Assembly: GCA_016213325.1 (NCBI GenBank)
Contig: JACRAY010000007.1
Coordinates: 156,678 to 220,677 of the forward strand
Reading direction: 5' to 3'
Source: Burkholderiales bacterium
GTDB taxonomy: Bacteria > Pseudomonadota > Gammaproteobacteria > Burkholderiales > Burkholderiaceae_C
Length of the DNA stretch: 64,000 nucleotides
The notes under the pieces were generated by a model. That model made no database searches. It was given only the letters and a program-made list of their open reading frames with translations, and was not told the origin of the DNA. A program made the translations under genes and the position numbers. How positions within the stretch are numbered: the stretch's first letter is position 1; each line of letters opens with the position of its first letter. Below are positions 9,436 through 16,630 of the stretch, piece by piece.

Positions 9436-9780
9436 ATGAAAGTCCCCGCACTGCGCATCGAGATCAACGACGAGCTGGTCGCGATCGCCGGAGCTCCGGG
9501 CCTCTCGCTGTTGTCCGGTCAGGTCGGCTATGGAGCGTCGAACAAGCCAATTGACGCTTCTTCCGCGATGTTCCTCGTCATGGGCCTGGATGTGCACGGC
9601 TCACAACCTCGCCAACTCACGTGGGCCAACGGAGTGCAGTTGAAACTAGGTGACAGGGTGACCTTTGAGCTTGTCGAAGTCACGGAGCCCAGTCCACCGA
9701 GTAAGGTGTTGGCAACGCCGTCCTCCGCTGAGCTGGAACAAGAGGCGATGAAGTCGGAAGCCAAGAAGCGGGCAGTCTGA
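9436..9780 (+). CDS. Hypothetical protein, first gene of an HNH-like two-gene module
   Basis: A 114-residue soluble protein of unknown family, predicted to be rich in beta strand, with a charged C-terminal tail (EQEAMKSEAKKRAV). The ATG at 9436 is preferred over an in-frame ATG at 9400 because the extra 12 residues look non-coding. It ends six bases before the next gene, so the two are co-transcribed. GC is lower than in flanking genes, suggesting acquisition. It may be a partner or inhibitor of the HNH-like protein, but nothing in the sequence proves this. Confidence 0.6.
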   Translation: MKVPALRIEINDELVAIAGAPGLSLLSGQVGYGASNKPIDASSAMFLVMGLDVHGSQPRQLTWANGVQLKLGDRVTFELVEVTEPSPPSKVLATPSSAELEQEAMKSEAKKRAV

Positions 9781-9786
9781 TTCACA

Positions 9787-10239
9787 ATGGCAAAGAAGCG
9801 ACCCCTCCCAGATTTCCTTGAAGGCAAGGTCACGCCTGATGTGTACGATCGCTGGCTTGCGCGCAAGGCGGCAGCGCATGCGCGGCGAGATCAAAAGCGT
9901 TTCGGGGAGTGGAAGGGGGGCGCTGATTATCGTGATCTCATACATGCGGCAGTGATAGCCTCTGAAGGCAAGGACGCTTACACGGGCGAGACCCTGGACT
10001 GGTCCTTGATCAGTACGTACAACAACGAGGCGTCGAAAGTTGGCCGACACGGGTACAAGGCCGGCTTCGCACTGCTCCCCACCGTGGACCACGTCCAGGC
10101 GGACAGCACCGACGCCCAGTTCTGCATTTGCTCTTGGCGAACAAATGACTCAAAGCATGACCTACCCAAAGAGGCGTTCCTTGAGCTTTGCGAGAAGGTT
10201 CTCAAGCATCATGGCTTCAGCATCGTCAAGGCAAGTTGA
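9787..10239 (+). CDS. HNH-nuclease-like protein
   Basis: 150 residues with a pattern like a degenerate HNH endonuclease: YTGETLDW (65-72), PTVDHV with Asp101-His102, and a later CSWRTNDSKHDL segment with Asn120 and Lys123. In HNH proteins a DH pair, a downstream Asn and an N-x2-K segment form the beta-beta-alpha metal site; here the usual structural CxxC pairs are missing. Base composition is lower than the host (34 G/C of 60 at 9901-9960). Co-transcribed with 9436-9780. The nuclease role is inference; I do not recognise a named family. Confidence 0.6.
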   Translation: MAKKRPLPDFLEGKVTPDVYDRWLARKAAAHARRDQKRFGEWKGGADYRDLIHAAVIASEGKDAYTGETLDWSLISTYNNEASKVGRHGYKAGFALLPTVDHVQADSTDAQFCICSWRTNDSKHDLPKEAFLELCEKVLKHHGFSIVKAS

Positions 10240-10449
10240 CAGGCCCTTCGACGTGGGTGCCCAACGGCGCCTGAAGCTTGCGAGTATCCAAGTTGCCAAC
10301 GCGCGCGGTCAGCCGTGAAAAGGGCCGGAGCCGCGGCATGGCGACGCCGCACATTGCTCCGCAACTCTGGGGATGACAAACCAGCAGTTCAACCGCATCC
10401 TCCCGGTGGTTCGCCAAGCGAACTCTCACAATCACACCGGAGGGATGCC

Positions 10450-10932
10450 ATGTCCACGGGAAGACTGCTACTGACCATCGCGAGCGTGCTCGCGCTCGCC
10501 TTCATCACCGGCTGCGCCACAGTGCCCACGCCGGAAGCGATGAAGGCCGAGATCGCGACCTTCCAGCTGCCCAAGACGCCTGAGCCTGGCAAGGCCCTCG
10601 TCTACGTGGTTCGCCCGAGCTCGCTGGGCACCCTGATCCGCTTCAACGTCTTCGTGGACGACCAGGAAGCGGCGTCCGAGATGGGCTATACACGCGGCAG
10701 CCAGTACATCTACTTCCACGTGACGCCGGGCAAGCACAGGATCCTCTCGAAGGCCGAGAACTGGGCCGAAGCGGAGATAACGGCGAACGCCGGCGACGTG
10801 ATCTTCATCCAGCAGGAGCCTGCCATGGGCGTCATCATGGCCCGCAACTCGATCTCGAGGGTGGACGACATCCAGGGCAAGTACTTCGTGAAGAAGCTGG
10901 AACTGGGCACGATCATCAAGACTGCCAAGTAG
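10450..10932 (+). CDS. Lipoprotein, DUF2846-like
   Basis: Outer-envelope lipoprotein of about 160 residues. The signal peptide ends in the lipobox FITGC with the lipidated Cys near residue 22. The mature part has the KALVYVVRPSSLGT strand and GKHRILSKAENWAE segment typical of DUF2846-type small lipoproteins, which are thought to adopt a beta-sandwich. The ATG at 10450 is chosen because GGAGGG lies six bases upstream; the frame is open further upstream without signal. Function unknown. Confidence 0.75.
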   Translation: MSTGRLLLTIASVLALAFITGCATVPTPEAMKAEIATFQLPKTPEPGKALVYVVRPSSLGTLIRFNVFVDDQEAASEMGYTRGSQYIYFHVTPGKHRILSKAENWAEAEITANAGDVIFIQQEPAMGVIMARNSISRVDDIQGKYFVKKLELGTIIKTAK

Positions 10933-10999
10933 CTGCGGCGCAGCTGACACTTGGGAGCTTCTGTCACGGAGAATCGGGGCTTCACGAGAGGACCCTACC

Positions 11000-11503
11000 A
11001 TGACCGATCGCGCCGCCGAGCTGGCTACCAAGCTCATTCGCAATTTCCACGAAGTGCCGCTGCAGGCGCTCAAGCGCGAGCCGCACTACGACTCCGCGGG
11101 CGCACGCTTGGCGCGCGGCACGGCCGCGAAGAAGCTGGGCGCTTCCTACGACGTCCTGCAGCCCGGCATGCGCGGCTGCCCGTACCACCTGCATCACGCC
11201 CAGGAGGAGATGTTCGTCATCCTCGAAGGCCATGCCACGCTGCGGGTGGCGGGCGAGATGCTGCCGGTGAAGCCGGGCGACGTGATCTTCATCCCGCCCG
11301 GGCCGGACTATCCGCACCACATCATCAACACGGGCGACGCGCCGCTGAAGTACCTGTCGATCAGCACGATGGAGCAGCCCGAGATCTGCGAATATCCGGA
11401 CTCGGGCAAGTTCCTGGCTGAGGGCAGCCTGGAATCGAAGACGCCCTTCGAGGTGATCGACCGCAAGGGCGAGAGCAAGGACTACTGGGACGGCGAGCCC
11501 TAG
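11000..11503 (+). CDS. Cupin domain protein
   Basis: 167-residue single-domain cupin. The metal-binding motif is visible: HLHHAQEEMFVILEG (cupin motif 1 with His-His-Glu, residues about 64-78) and PPGPDYPHHIINTGD (motif 2 with His, about 95-109). Such proteins may be dioxygenases, isomerases or sugar/metabolite-binding sensors; the substrate cannot be read from sequence. It stands alone between a lipoprotein and the low-GC ATPase gene. Confidence 0.82.
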   Translation: MTDRAAELATKLIRNFHEVPLQALKREPHYDSAGARLARGTAAKKLGASYDVLQPGMRGCPYHLHHAQEEMFVILEGHATLRVAGEMLPVKPGDVIFIPPGPDYPHHIINTGDAPLKYLSISTMEQPEICEYPDSGKFLAEGSLESKTPFEVIDRKGESKDYWDGEP

Positions 11504-11599
11504 CGGTTTGCCAGCAAGTGTTGTCGCCGCGGAGAGCGCGGCCGCCGCGAGAAAGGGATGCTTCGGAACCAATGCGCCGGGTGTTTCTCCCTCATTGCC

Positions 11600-11629
11600 T
11601 GTACGATCCGTTCATGTGAGGACCGTACA
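11600..11629. promoter_or_regulatory. inverted repeat upstream of the ATPase-TOPRIM gene
   Basis: TGTACGATCC (11600-11609) and GGACCGTACA (11620-11629) form arms matching at nine of ten positions, separated by ten bases, ending 11 bases before the GTG start at 11641. The layout suits a dimeric repressor site overlapping a promoter, or a leader hairpin. No repressor gene is adjacent. Confidence 0.4.
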
Positions 11630-11640
11630 CAGAGGGACCC

Positions 11641-13413
11641 GTGGCAAGCGTCAACATAACATCAATTCGCTTCTGGAACTTTAAGTCGCTCCGGAACTAT
11701 GTCCTCTCGATTCAGGACATGAATGTCCTCGTTGGCCCCAATAACTCTGGGAAGTCGACGATCATCAGCGCACTTCGCATTCTAGAAGTGGCCCTTCGAA
11801 GGGCGAGAAGCAAGAATGCGGAACGTGTTCGCATACCTGCTGGTCGGTACGGCTATGGCCATCACTTATCCCTAAACCAGCTAAGTGTCTCGCTAGAGAA
11901 CGTCGCAACGGACTACAACTCGGAAGACAGCCAGATCGAATTTCGTCTTTCAAACCGCAACAAGTTGCACTTGTACTTTCCGTCCGATGGTGGTTGCACC
12001 CTGTACTGGGAAACCGAAGGCACTGCCGTCACTACCGCAGGGAGGTTCGTCACAGCGTTCCCCATCTCAGTTCAAGTCGTCCCGGTTCTGGGCCCTCTCG
12101 AGCACAATGAGGCGTACGTTACCGAGGAAACTGTGCGAGAGTCGCTGAGCACTCATCGGGCGAGTCGTCACTTTCGGAACTACTGGCGTTATTATCCTGA
12201 GGGGTGGCAGCTGTTCGCCGACATGATCGAAGCCACTTGGTCGGGAATGAAGATTCAACGCCCTGAGCTTCACGTTACGAGCAAGCAACTCACCATGTTC
12301 GTTTCGGAAGACCGGATTGATCGCGAGATCTACTGGGCGGGATTTGGGTTTCAGGTGTGGTGCCAGCTCCTCACCCACATTTCTCGTGCATCCGGAACGA
12401 CCCTGCTCGCGATCGATGAGCCTGAGATCTATCTGCACCCGGACGTTCAGCGGCAACTCCTTGCGATCCTGCGCGGGTTAGAAGCGGACGTTCTGCTGGC
12501 GACACACTCGGTGGAGATCATCAGCGAGGCAGATCCTGCCGAACTACTCTTGGTTCAGAAGGGCAAGCAGTCTGCACAGCGCCTTCGGGACGTGGAGGGA
12601 ATGCAGGCTGCGCTTCAATCCATCGGTTCTGCGCACAACGTCGCACTGGCGCAGTTGGCTCGTACCAAGAAGATTATCTTTGTTGAGGGGTTAGATGATT
12701 TCCGTACTCTGCGTCGCTTCGCCAAGCTGATCGGGCGGACAGAGCTTGCAGCCGGATCTGATTTAACGGCCTTTGAGTCTGGAGGATTTTCTTCATGGGA
12801 ACGCATCCGGTCTTTCGCTTGGGGGGTGAAGCGAGCGATCGACGCAAAGATCAAGATGTTCGCGGTTTATGACCGCGACTATCATTGTCAAGAGGAAATT
12901 TCGGCAATCTCGACGGAGCTGATGAAGGAGTTGACTGACGCAGTGATTCTCGAACGCAAAGAGATGGAAAACTACCTACTTCAAGTTGACGTTCTTCAGA
13001 GGACGCTCGACAAGCAGCTTGCGGCACGTAACAAGCGTCTGGGCACAAGTGTCAGCGCGTCGAAGAGGGTCGAAAACTACTTGCTAGAGATTACGGACAA
13101 AGAACGCATCGATGCGCAGTCACAGTACCTTGCCAAGAAGCTGACCTTTCACAAAGGTTCGCACATCGATCATAGTACGCTTAGCAAGCAAGTGATGCAG
13201 CACTTTGAAGAAACCTGGAAAGCGCTTCCCACAAGACTCCAGATCGTTCCCGGAAAAACTGTGCTTCGCGCGCTTCGAGAAGCAATACAGACGGATGTGG
13301 GAGTGAATTTGACTGACGTGCAGATCATCGACGAGTTCACTCCGTCGGAGGTGCCAAGCGATCTTCTTTCGTTGTTAGCCCGTCTGGACACTTTCAGATG
13401 CGAGGACACGTAG
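11641..13413 (+). CDS. AAA/ABC-type ATPase fused to a TOPRIM nuclease-like domain (OLD/PARIS-like)
   Basis: 590-residue protein joining an SMC/ABC-like ATPase to a C-terminal TOPRIM-like domain. Visible are Walker A GPNNSGKST (32-40), Walker B LLAIDEPE (near 255), H-loop ATHS (near 287), then the TOPRIM signatures FVEGLDD (near 346), VYDRDYH (near 409) and an ERKEMENYLL segment (near 437) resembling OLD and DUF4435 proteins. OLD-family proteins and PARIS (AriA/AriB) act in anti-phage defence, with ATPase sensing and TOPRIM cleavage. The start is GTG with GAGGG six bases upstream. GC is low (31 of 60 at 12901-12960), indicating transfer. No UvrD-like GajB helicase follows; an FRG-domain gene does. 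Defence role is inference. Confidence 0.8.
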   Translation: MASVNITSIRFWNFKSLRNYVLSIQDMNVLVGPNNSGKSTIISALRILEVALRRARSKNAERVRIPAGRYGYGHHLSLNQLSVSLENVATDYNSEDSQIEFRLSNRNKLHLYFPSDGGCTLYWETEGTAVTTAGRFVTAFPISVQVVPVLGPLEHNEAYVTEETVRESLSTHRASRHFRNYWRYYPEGWQLFADMIEATWSGMKIQRPELHVTSKQLTMFVSEDRIDREIYWAGFGFQVWCQLLTHISRASGTTLLAIDEPEIYLHPDVQRQLLAILRGLEADVLLATHSVEIISEADPAELLLVQKGKQSAQRLRDVEGMQAALQSIGSAHNVALAQLARTKKIIFVEGLDDFRTLRRFAKLIGRTELAAGSDLTAFESGGFSSWERIRSFAWGVKRAIDAKIKMFAVYDRDYHCQEEISAISTELMKELTDAVILERKEMENYLLQVDVLQRTLDKQLAARNKRLGTSVSASKRVENYLLEITDKERIDAQSQYLAKKLTFHKGSHIDHSTLSKQVMQHFEETWKALPTRLQIVPGKTVLRALREAIQTDVGVNLTDVQIIDEFTPSEVPSDLLSLLARLDTFRCEDT

Positions 13414-13525
13414 ATTGTCCGCCGCGTCGCAGGCTGAGCACGGGAGCATGTCAATTGCGCCGAAATGTAGGTGTGTCCAATGGCAATGCCCATACTGGAA
13501 TTGACTGGCCAACCACGGCAATCCA

Positions 13526-14281
13526 ATGACAACAAGGAAGCGACATTCATCGAATACCCAGGTAGCCTCGGTAGGAGATTTGCTGAAAGTCGTCGTGAAC
13601 TTGACCGACGACGCAGACGGCGAGCTGATGTTCCGGGGTCAAAGCCGGGACTGGCCGCTTCTGCCAGCAATCGGCCGGTTTCCGTGTCGTGAACTCGCCG
13701 AGAACTGGAGGGCCTTCCACGAACGGGTGATAGAACGCTTCTTGCGATCAGGTGCACCTTACTTCTCCTCGACACCGTCGAGTGACGTGGAGAGATGGGT
13801 CTTTGCTCAACATCACGGAGTTCCCACACGGCTCTTAGACACGGCACTGAATCCCTTAAAGGCTATGCACTTTGCCGTCAGTGACCCGCGCGAAGACCAG
13901 TACGACGGGGTGCTATGGGTGTTCGCATATAACGGTTGGCGGGAGGACCTAGATGAGAAGTACAAGAATTTCTGGGATTCTGAAATTACTCCGTTCTTGC
14001 CTGCGCAGATACACCCTCGACTGACTGCTCAGGAGGGTGCGTTCATCTGCTATCCGTTGCCCGGAAACTCGGACCCGTTGCCAGCTTTGGACCAGCTTCC
14101 GGCCTCTTACCGCGGGGTCGAGGGTATTCGATGTCACAAATTCACGATCCCTGCGGCGAGCAAGCGCCGCATGCGGCTTGAGATCCGAATGCTGGGTGCA
14201 AGATACTCTCTCCTGTTCCCGGACTTGGATGGAGTTGCGCGAGAGATAACGCTGGAGTTGCTCGAAGGGAACCTAAGGTGA
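13526..14281 (+). CDS. FRG-domain protein
   Basis: 251-residue protein with the FRG domain: FRGQSRDWPLLPAIGR (37-52) carries the namesake Phe-Arg-Gly, and AQHHGVPTRLLDTALNPL (94-111) is the second conserved block. The biochemical activity of FRG domains is, to my knowledge, not settled; they are often found in mobile or defence-type loci. It lies 112 bases after the ATPase-TOPRIM gene on the same strand with the same lower GC, so the two may form a module with this protein as effector or regulator (inference). The ribosome site before the ATG is weak. Confidence 0.75.
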   Translation: MTTRKRHSSNTQVASVGDLLKVVVNLTDDADGELMFRGQSRDWPLLPAIGRFPCRELAENWRAFHERVIERFLRSGAPYFSSTPSSDVERWVFAQHHGVPTRLLDTALNPLKAMHFAVSDPREDQYDGVLWVFAYNGWREDLDEKYKNFWDSEITPFLPAQIHPRLTAQEGAFICYPLPGNSDPLPALDQLPASYRGVEGIRCHKFTIPAASKRRMRLEIRMLGARYSLLFPDLDGVAREITLELLEGNLR

Positions 14282-14430
14282 GACTTAGCAAGTGGCCGCC
14301 CAACGGCAGTGTGCATCGCAGGGAGAGTCGAAATGCACCCTAGCACACTTCTTCAGGAAGGACGCTTCGCGGCGTGCGACTACTTCCTGCGTGATCCGAG
14401 CGCGCCGGTCAACTTCACATTGGTGCTCAC

Positions 14431-14912
14431 GTGCGTGCGCTGCTTGCATTGATCTGGCTGCTTGCACATGGATATGCGCTCGCGACGGCGCAGATTCCCG
14501 ACAGCATCGTTGTCGATGGGCAAGACAGCCAGATGTTCTCGGAGCCGCTGTTCCCCTACCTGCGCGACAACAAGGAGTCCTCGTGGCCCTGATGAAGCGC
14601 GCCAGCCAACGCTGTTCAGCTTCGTGGCGCGGCTACCGGGCGAAGTGGGAGGTTCGCGAAGGCCAGCTTCTCCTGCTGTCGCTGCACGCCAATCCGTGCA
14701 ACAATGACCCGCCCGAAGTGCCCTTGTCCGAGCTGTTTCCCGGCGCATCCCCGCCGATTGCCGCGACCTGGTTTACGGGCACGCTCAGGATCCCGCAGGG
14801 CAAGATGGTCGAGTACGTCCACATGGGCTACCAGTCCCGACACGAACGCTACCTCCTGCTCTCCATGCAAGGCGGGGTCGTCACGAGCAGGCGCGTCGAG
14901 GAAGCCAAGTGA
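14431..14912 (+). pseudogene. Small secreted protein gene broken by a frameshift
   Basis: A GTG at 14431 opens a frame with a convincing signal peptide (VRALLALIWLLAHGYALA) and a mature start ATAQIPDSIVVDGQDSQMF, but it stops at 14590-14592 after 53 codons. The apparent continuation (SASWRGYRAKWEVREGQLL and following residues to the TGA at 14910-14912) lies in another frame, one base back. A one-base deletion (or two-base insertion) somewhere around 14570-14620 would explain it. Either a decayed gene or a sequencing error; I recognise the pattern but not a named family. Confidence 0.55.
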
Positions 14913-14928
14913 CGGCGGGCGTTTGAGA

Positions 14929-15453
14929 ATGCGCCGGCGCACCTTGGTCATGGGCGCAGCGGCGCTGCTGCCACTGGCCGCCCACGCGCAGGCGCTCGAC
15001 GCGCCCAACGTCATCCCGATCTCGCCGCTGCTGGTCACTTCCGGCCAGCCGCCCGAGCAGGCGTTGAAGCGCCTGTCGGCCTACGGCTTCCAGGCCGTGG
15101 TGTACCTTGCTCCGGGCAACGTGTCGACGGCCGTCCCGGCCGAAGCCGGGCTGCTCGCTGCGCAGGGCATCGAGTTCGTCCATATCCCCATCCCGTTCGG
15201 CAGCCCCGACGCATCGCACCTCCAGGCCTTCTACGCGGCGCTCGACAGGCTGAAGGACCGCAAGGTGCTCGTCCACTGCGAGATCAACATGCGGGCCTCG
15301 GCCCTGGTGTTCCTGTATCGCACGGTCCAGCTGCGCGAGGACCCCGACAATGCCTACGAATCGGTCATCCGCATCTGGTCGCCGCGGGGCGTGTGGCGCC
15401 GGCTGGTCGTGCAGGAACTGGCCGCCCACCACATCGCATTCGAGCCATACTGA
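14929..15453 (+). CDS. Exported protein-tyrosine-phosphatase-like protein
   Basis: 174 residues. Starts MRRRTLVMGAAALLPLAAHA, an export signal with an arginine-rich n-region and cleavage after AHA. The body resembles the dual-specificity phosphatase-like DUF442 group, with a P-loop HCEINMRAS. The spacing between the candidate nucleophile Cys and Arg is four residues, not the canonical five, so activity is uncertain. The ATG at 14929 overlaps nothing and follows the broken gene by 16 bases. Function unknown. Confidence 0.7.
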   Translation: MRRRTLVMGAAALLPLAAHAQALDAPNVIPISPLLVTSGQPPEQALKRLSAYGFQAVVYLAPGNVSTAVPAEAGLLAAQGIEFVHIPIPFGSPDASHLQAFYAALDRLKDRKVLVHCEINMRASALVFLYRTVQLREDPDNAYESVIRIWSPRGVWRRLVVQELAAHHIAFEPY

Positions 15454-15458
15454 GGGGC

Positions 15459-15710
15459 ATGGAATCGCTGTTGAACGCATTGCAATGGCCTGCCATGGTC
15501 GTCACCCTCGTTGCCGCGTGGCTGGTCGCCTCCCAGGGCAAGGCCAGGCGCCAGTGGGGCTTCTGGTGCTTCATCGCCAGCAACGTGTTGTGGGCCATCT
15601 GGGGCTGGCACGACGGCGCGTACGCGCTCATCGCGCTGCAGGTGGGGCTGTTCGTGCTCAACCTGCGCGGCGCGCGCAAGAACGACCCGCAGCCCGCGGG
15701 CCACGGGTGA
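15459..15710 (+). CDS. Small two-helix membrane protein
   Basis: 83 residues with two or three hydrophobic segments (residues about 10-27, 34-50 and 53-70) joined by a short basic loop, and a polar C-terminal tail. The ATG at 15459 is preceded by TGAGGGGC, where the GAGGGG serves as ribosome site and overlaps the previous stop, so it is probably co-transcribed with the phosphatase-like gene. Similar tiny proteins with RRQWGFWCFIASN-type segments are common in this group; function unknown. Confidence 0.7.
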   Translation: MESLLNALQWPAMVVTLVAAWLVASQGKARRQWGFWCFIASNVLWAIWGWHDGAYALIALQVGLFVLNLRGARKNDPQPAGHG

Positions 15711-15719
15711 CAGGGACCC

Positions 15720-16166
15720 TCACTTCGCCTGGATGCGGTGCAGGTAGTCCATCAGCGCCACGACCCGCGCGCGGACGAACATCTCCATGTCGTAGTTCAT
15801 GTCGCCGTAGTACTCCGCGGCACGGGTGCCTTCCGCGTTGTAGGCGTTCCCCCAGACCGGCATGTCGCGGTCGCCATGGCCCTTGACGACGGCACGCCCG
15901 TCGATCACCTCGTAGACTTGTCCCGCCGGGAACACCCCGGCGTTCTTCTTCGCCAGGACCGTCAGGTCGGCCGGCGCCTTCTTCATGAAGTCGGCCATGC
16001 CGCCGGTGCCGCGCGCGTCGCTGCCGTGGCACACGGCGCACTTCTCCATGTATTCGGCCCTGCCGATGTCCACCTTGCCCTTGCCCTTGGCCGGTCCGGC
16101 CGCGGCCGCCGGTAACGCGGCCAGCAGGGCGGCACAGCCCAGGATAGCCAGATACGTGCGTCTCAT
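15720..16166 (-). CDS. Periplasmic c-type cytochrome
   Basis: 148-residue class I cytochrome c. A Sec signal peptide (residues 1-22, ending AAA) precedes one heme-binding motif CAVCH (near residue 43). The likely axial Met is in the RDMPVWG segment (near residue 102). It would carry electrons in the periplasm, for an oxidase or dehydrogenase not encoded nearby. Convergent with the small membrane protein gene. Confidence 0.88.
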   Translation of the reverse strand: MRRTYLAILGCAALLAALPAAAAGPAKGKGKVDIGRAEYMEKCAVCHGSDARGTGGMADFMKKAPADLTVLAKKNAGVFPAGQVYEVIDGRAVVKGHGDRDMPVWGNAYNAEGTRAAEYYGDMNYDMEMFVRARVVALMDYLHRIQAK

Positions 16167-16266
16167 GGCGTTTCTCCTTCAGGAAAGTCCTGGGGGCATT
16201 CTGTGCCGCGGCGGCCGGCGTTTCTTGATGGCCGTCAAGTTTCGTCAGTGGCGGCATACTGCGGCG

Positions 16267-16599
16267 ATGGCCTCCCATCCCGACACCGTCCAGTACGTGG
16301 CCGACCAGGCCGGACTGGGCGGCGACCTCACCTACAAGCGCATGTTCGGTGAGTACGCGCTGTACGTCAAAGGCAAGGTGGTCGCGTTCGTCTGCGACGA
16401 CCAGTTGTTCCTGAAGCCGACCCCCGAGGGCCGCGCGCTGCTGGGCACCGTGACCGAAGCCCCGCCCTACCCGGGCGGCAAAGACTGGTTCCTGCTGACG
16501 CGCGAACTCGACGACCGCAACGCGCTGCGGCAGGTCTTGCTCAAGACGTACGAGGTGCTGCCCGAGCCGAAGCCGAAGAAGCCGAAGAAGAAGGGCTAA
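16267..16599 (+). CDS. TfoX/Sxy N-terminal-domain protein
   Basis: 110 residues matching the TfoX N-terminal domain (RMFGEYALYVKGKVVAFVCDD), with a lysine/proline-rich tail (PKPKKPKKKG). Full-length TfoX/Sxy regulates competence through CRP-S promoters, but stand-alone N-domain proteins are widespread and of unknown role. Chosen ATG at 16267. The downstream palindrome at 16608-16630 probably terminates it. Confidence 0.8.
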   Translation: MASHPDTVQYVADQAGLGGDLTYKRMFGEYALYVKGKVVAFVCDDQLFLKPTPEGRALLGTVTEAPPYPGGKDWFLLTRELDDRNALRQVLLKTYEVLPEPKPKKPKKKG

Positions 16600-16607
16600 A
16601 CCTGTGT

Positions 16608-16630
16608 GGTGGGCAGCAGAGCTGCCCACC
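16608..16630. terminator. palindrome GGTGGGCAGC-N3-GCTGCCCACC (copy 1)
   Basis: Perfect 10-base-pair stem with a three-base loop between the convergent TfoX-N and MetE-core genes, touching the TAG stop of the latter. The same palindrome recurs at 37660-37682. There is no long T-run, so it may be a stabilising hairpin rather than a classic intrinsic terminator. Confidence 0.5.

Noticed and set aside
11641..13413. Assignment of the ATPase-TOPRIM gene as Gabija GajA
   Set aside because: No UvrD-like GajB helicase gene follows, so the Gabija label is not supported.
10257..14305. GCCCAAC motifs after the HNH-like gene (10259) and after the FRG gene (14298), reminiscent of integron attC ends
   Set aside because: No matching GTTRRRY partner at proper distance and no integrase; the resemblance to RYYYAAC is short and likely chance.
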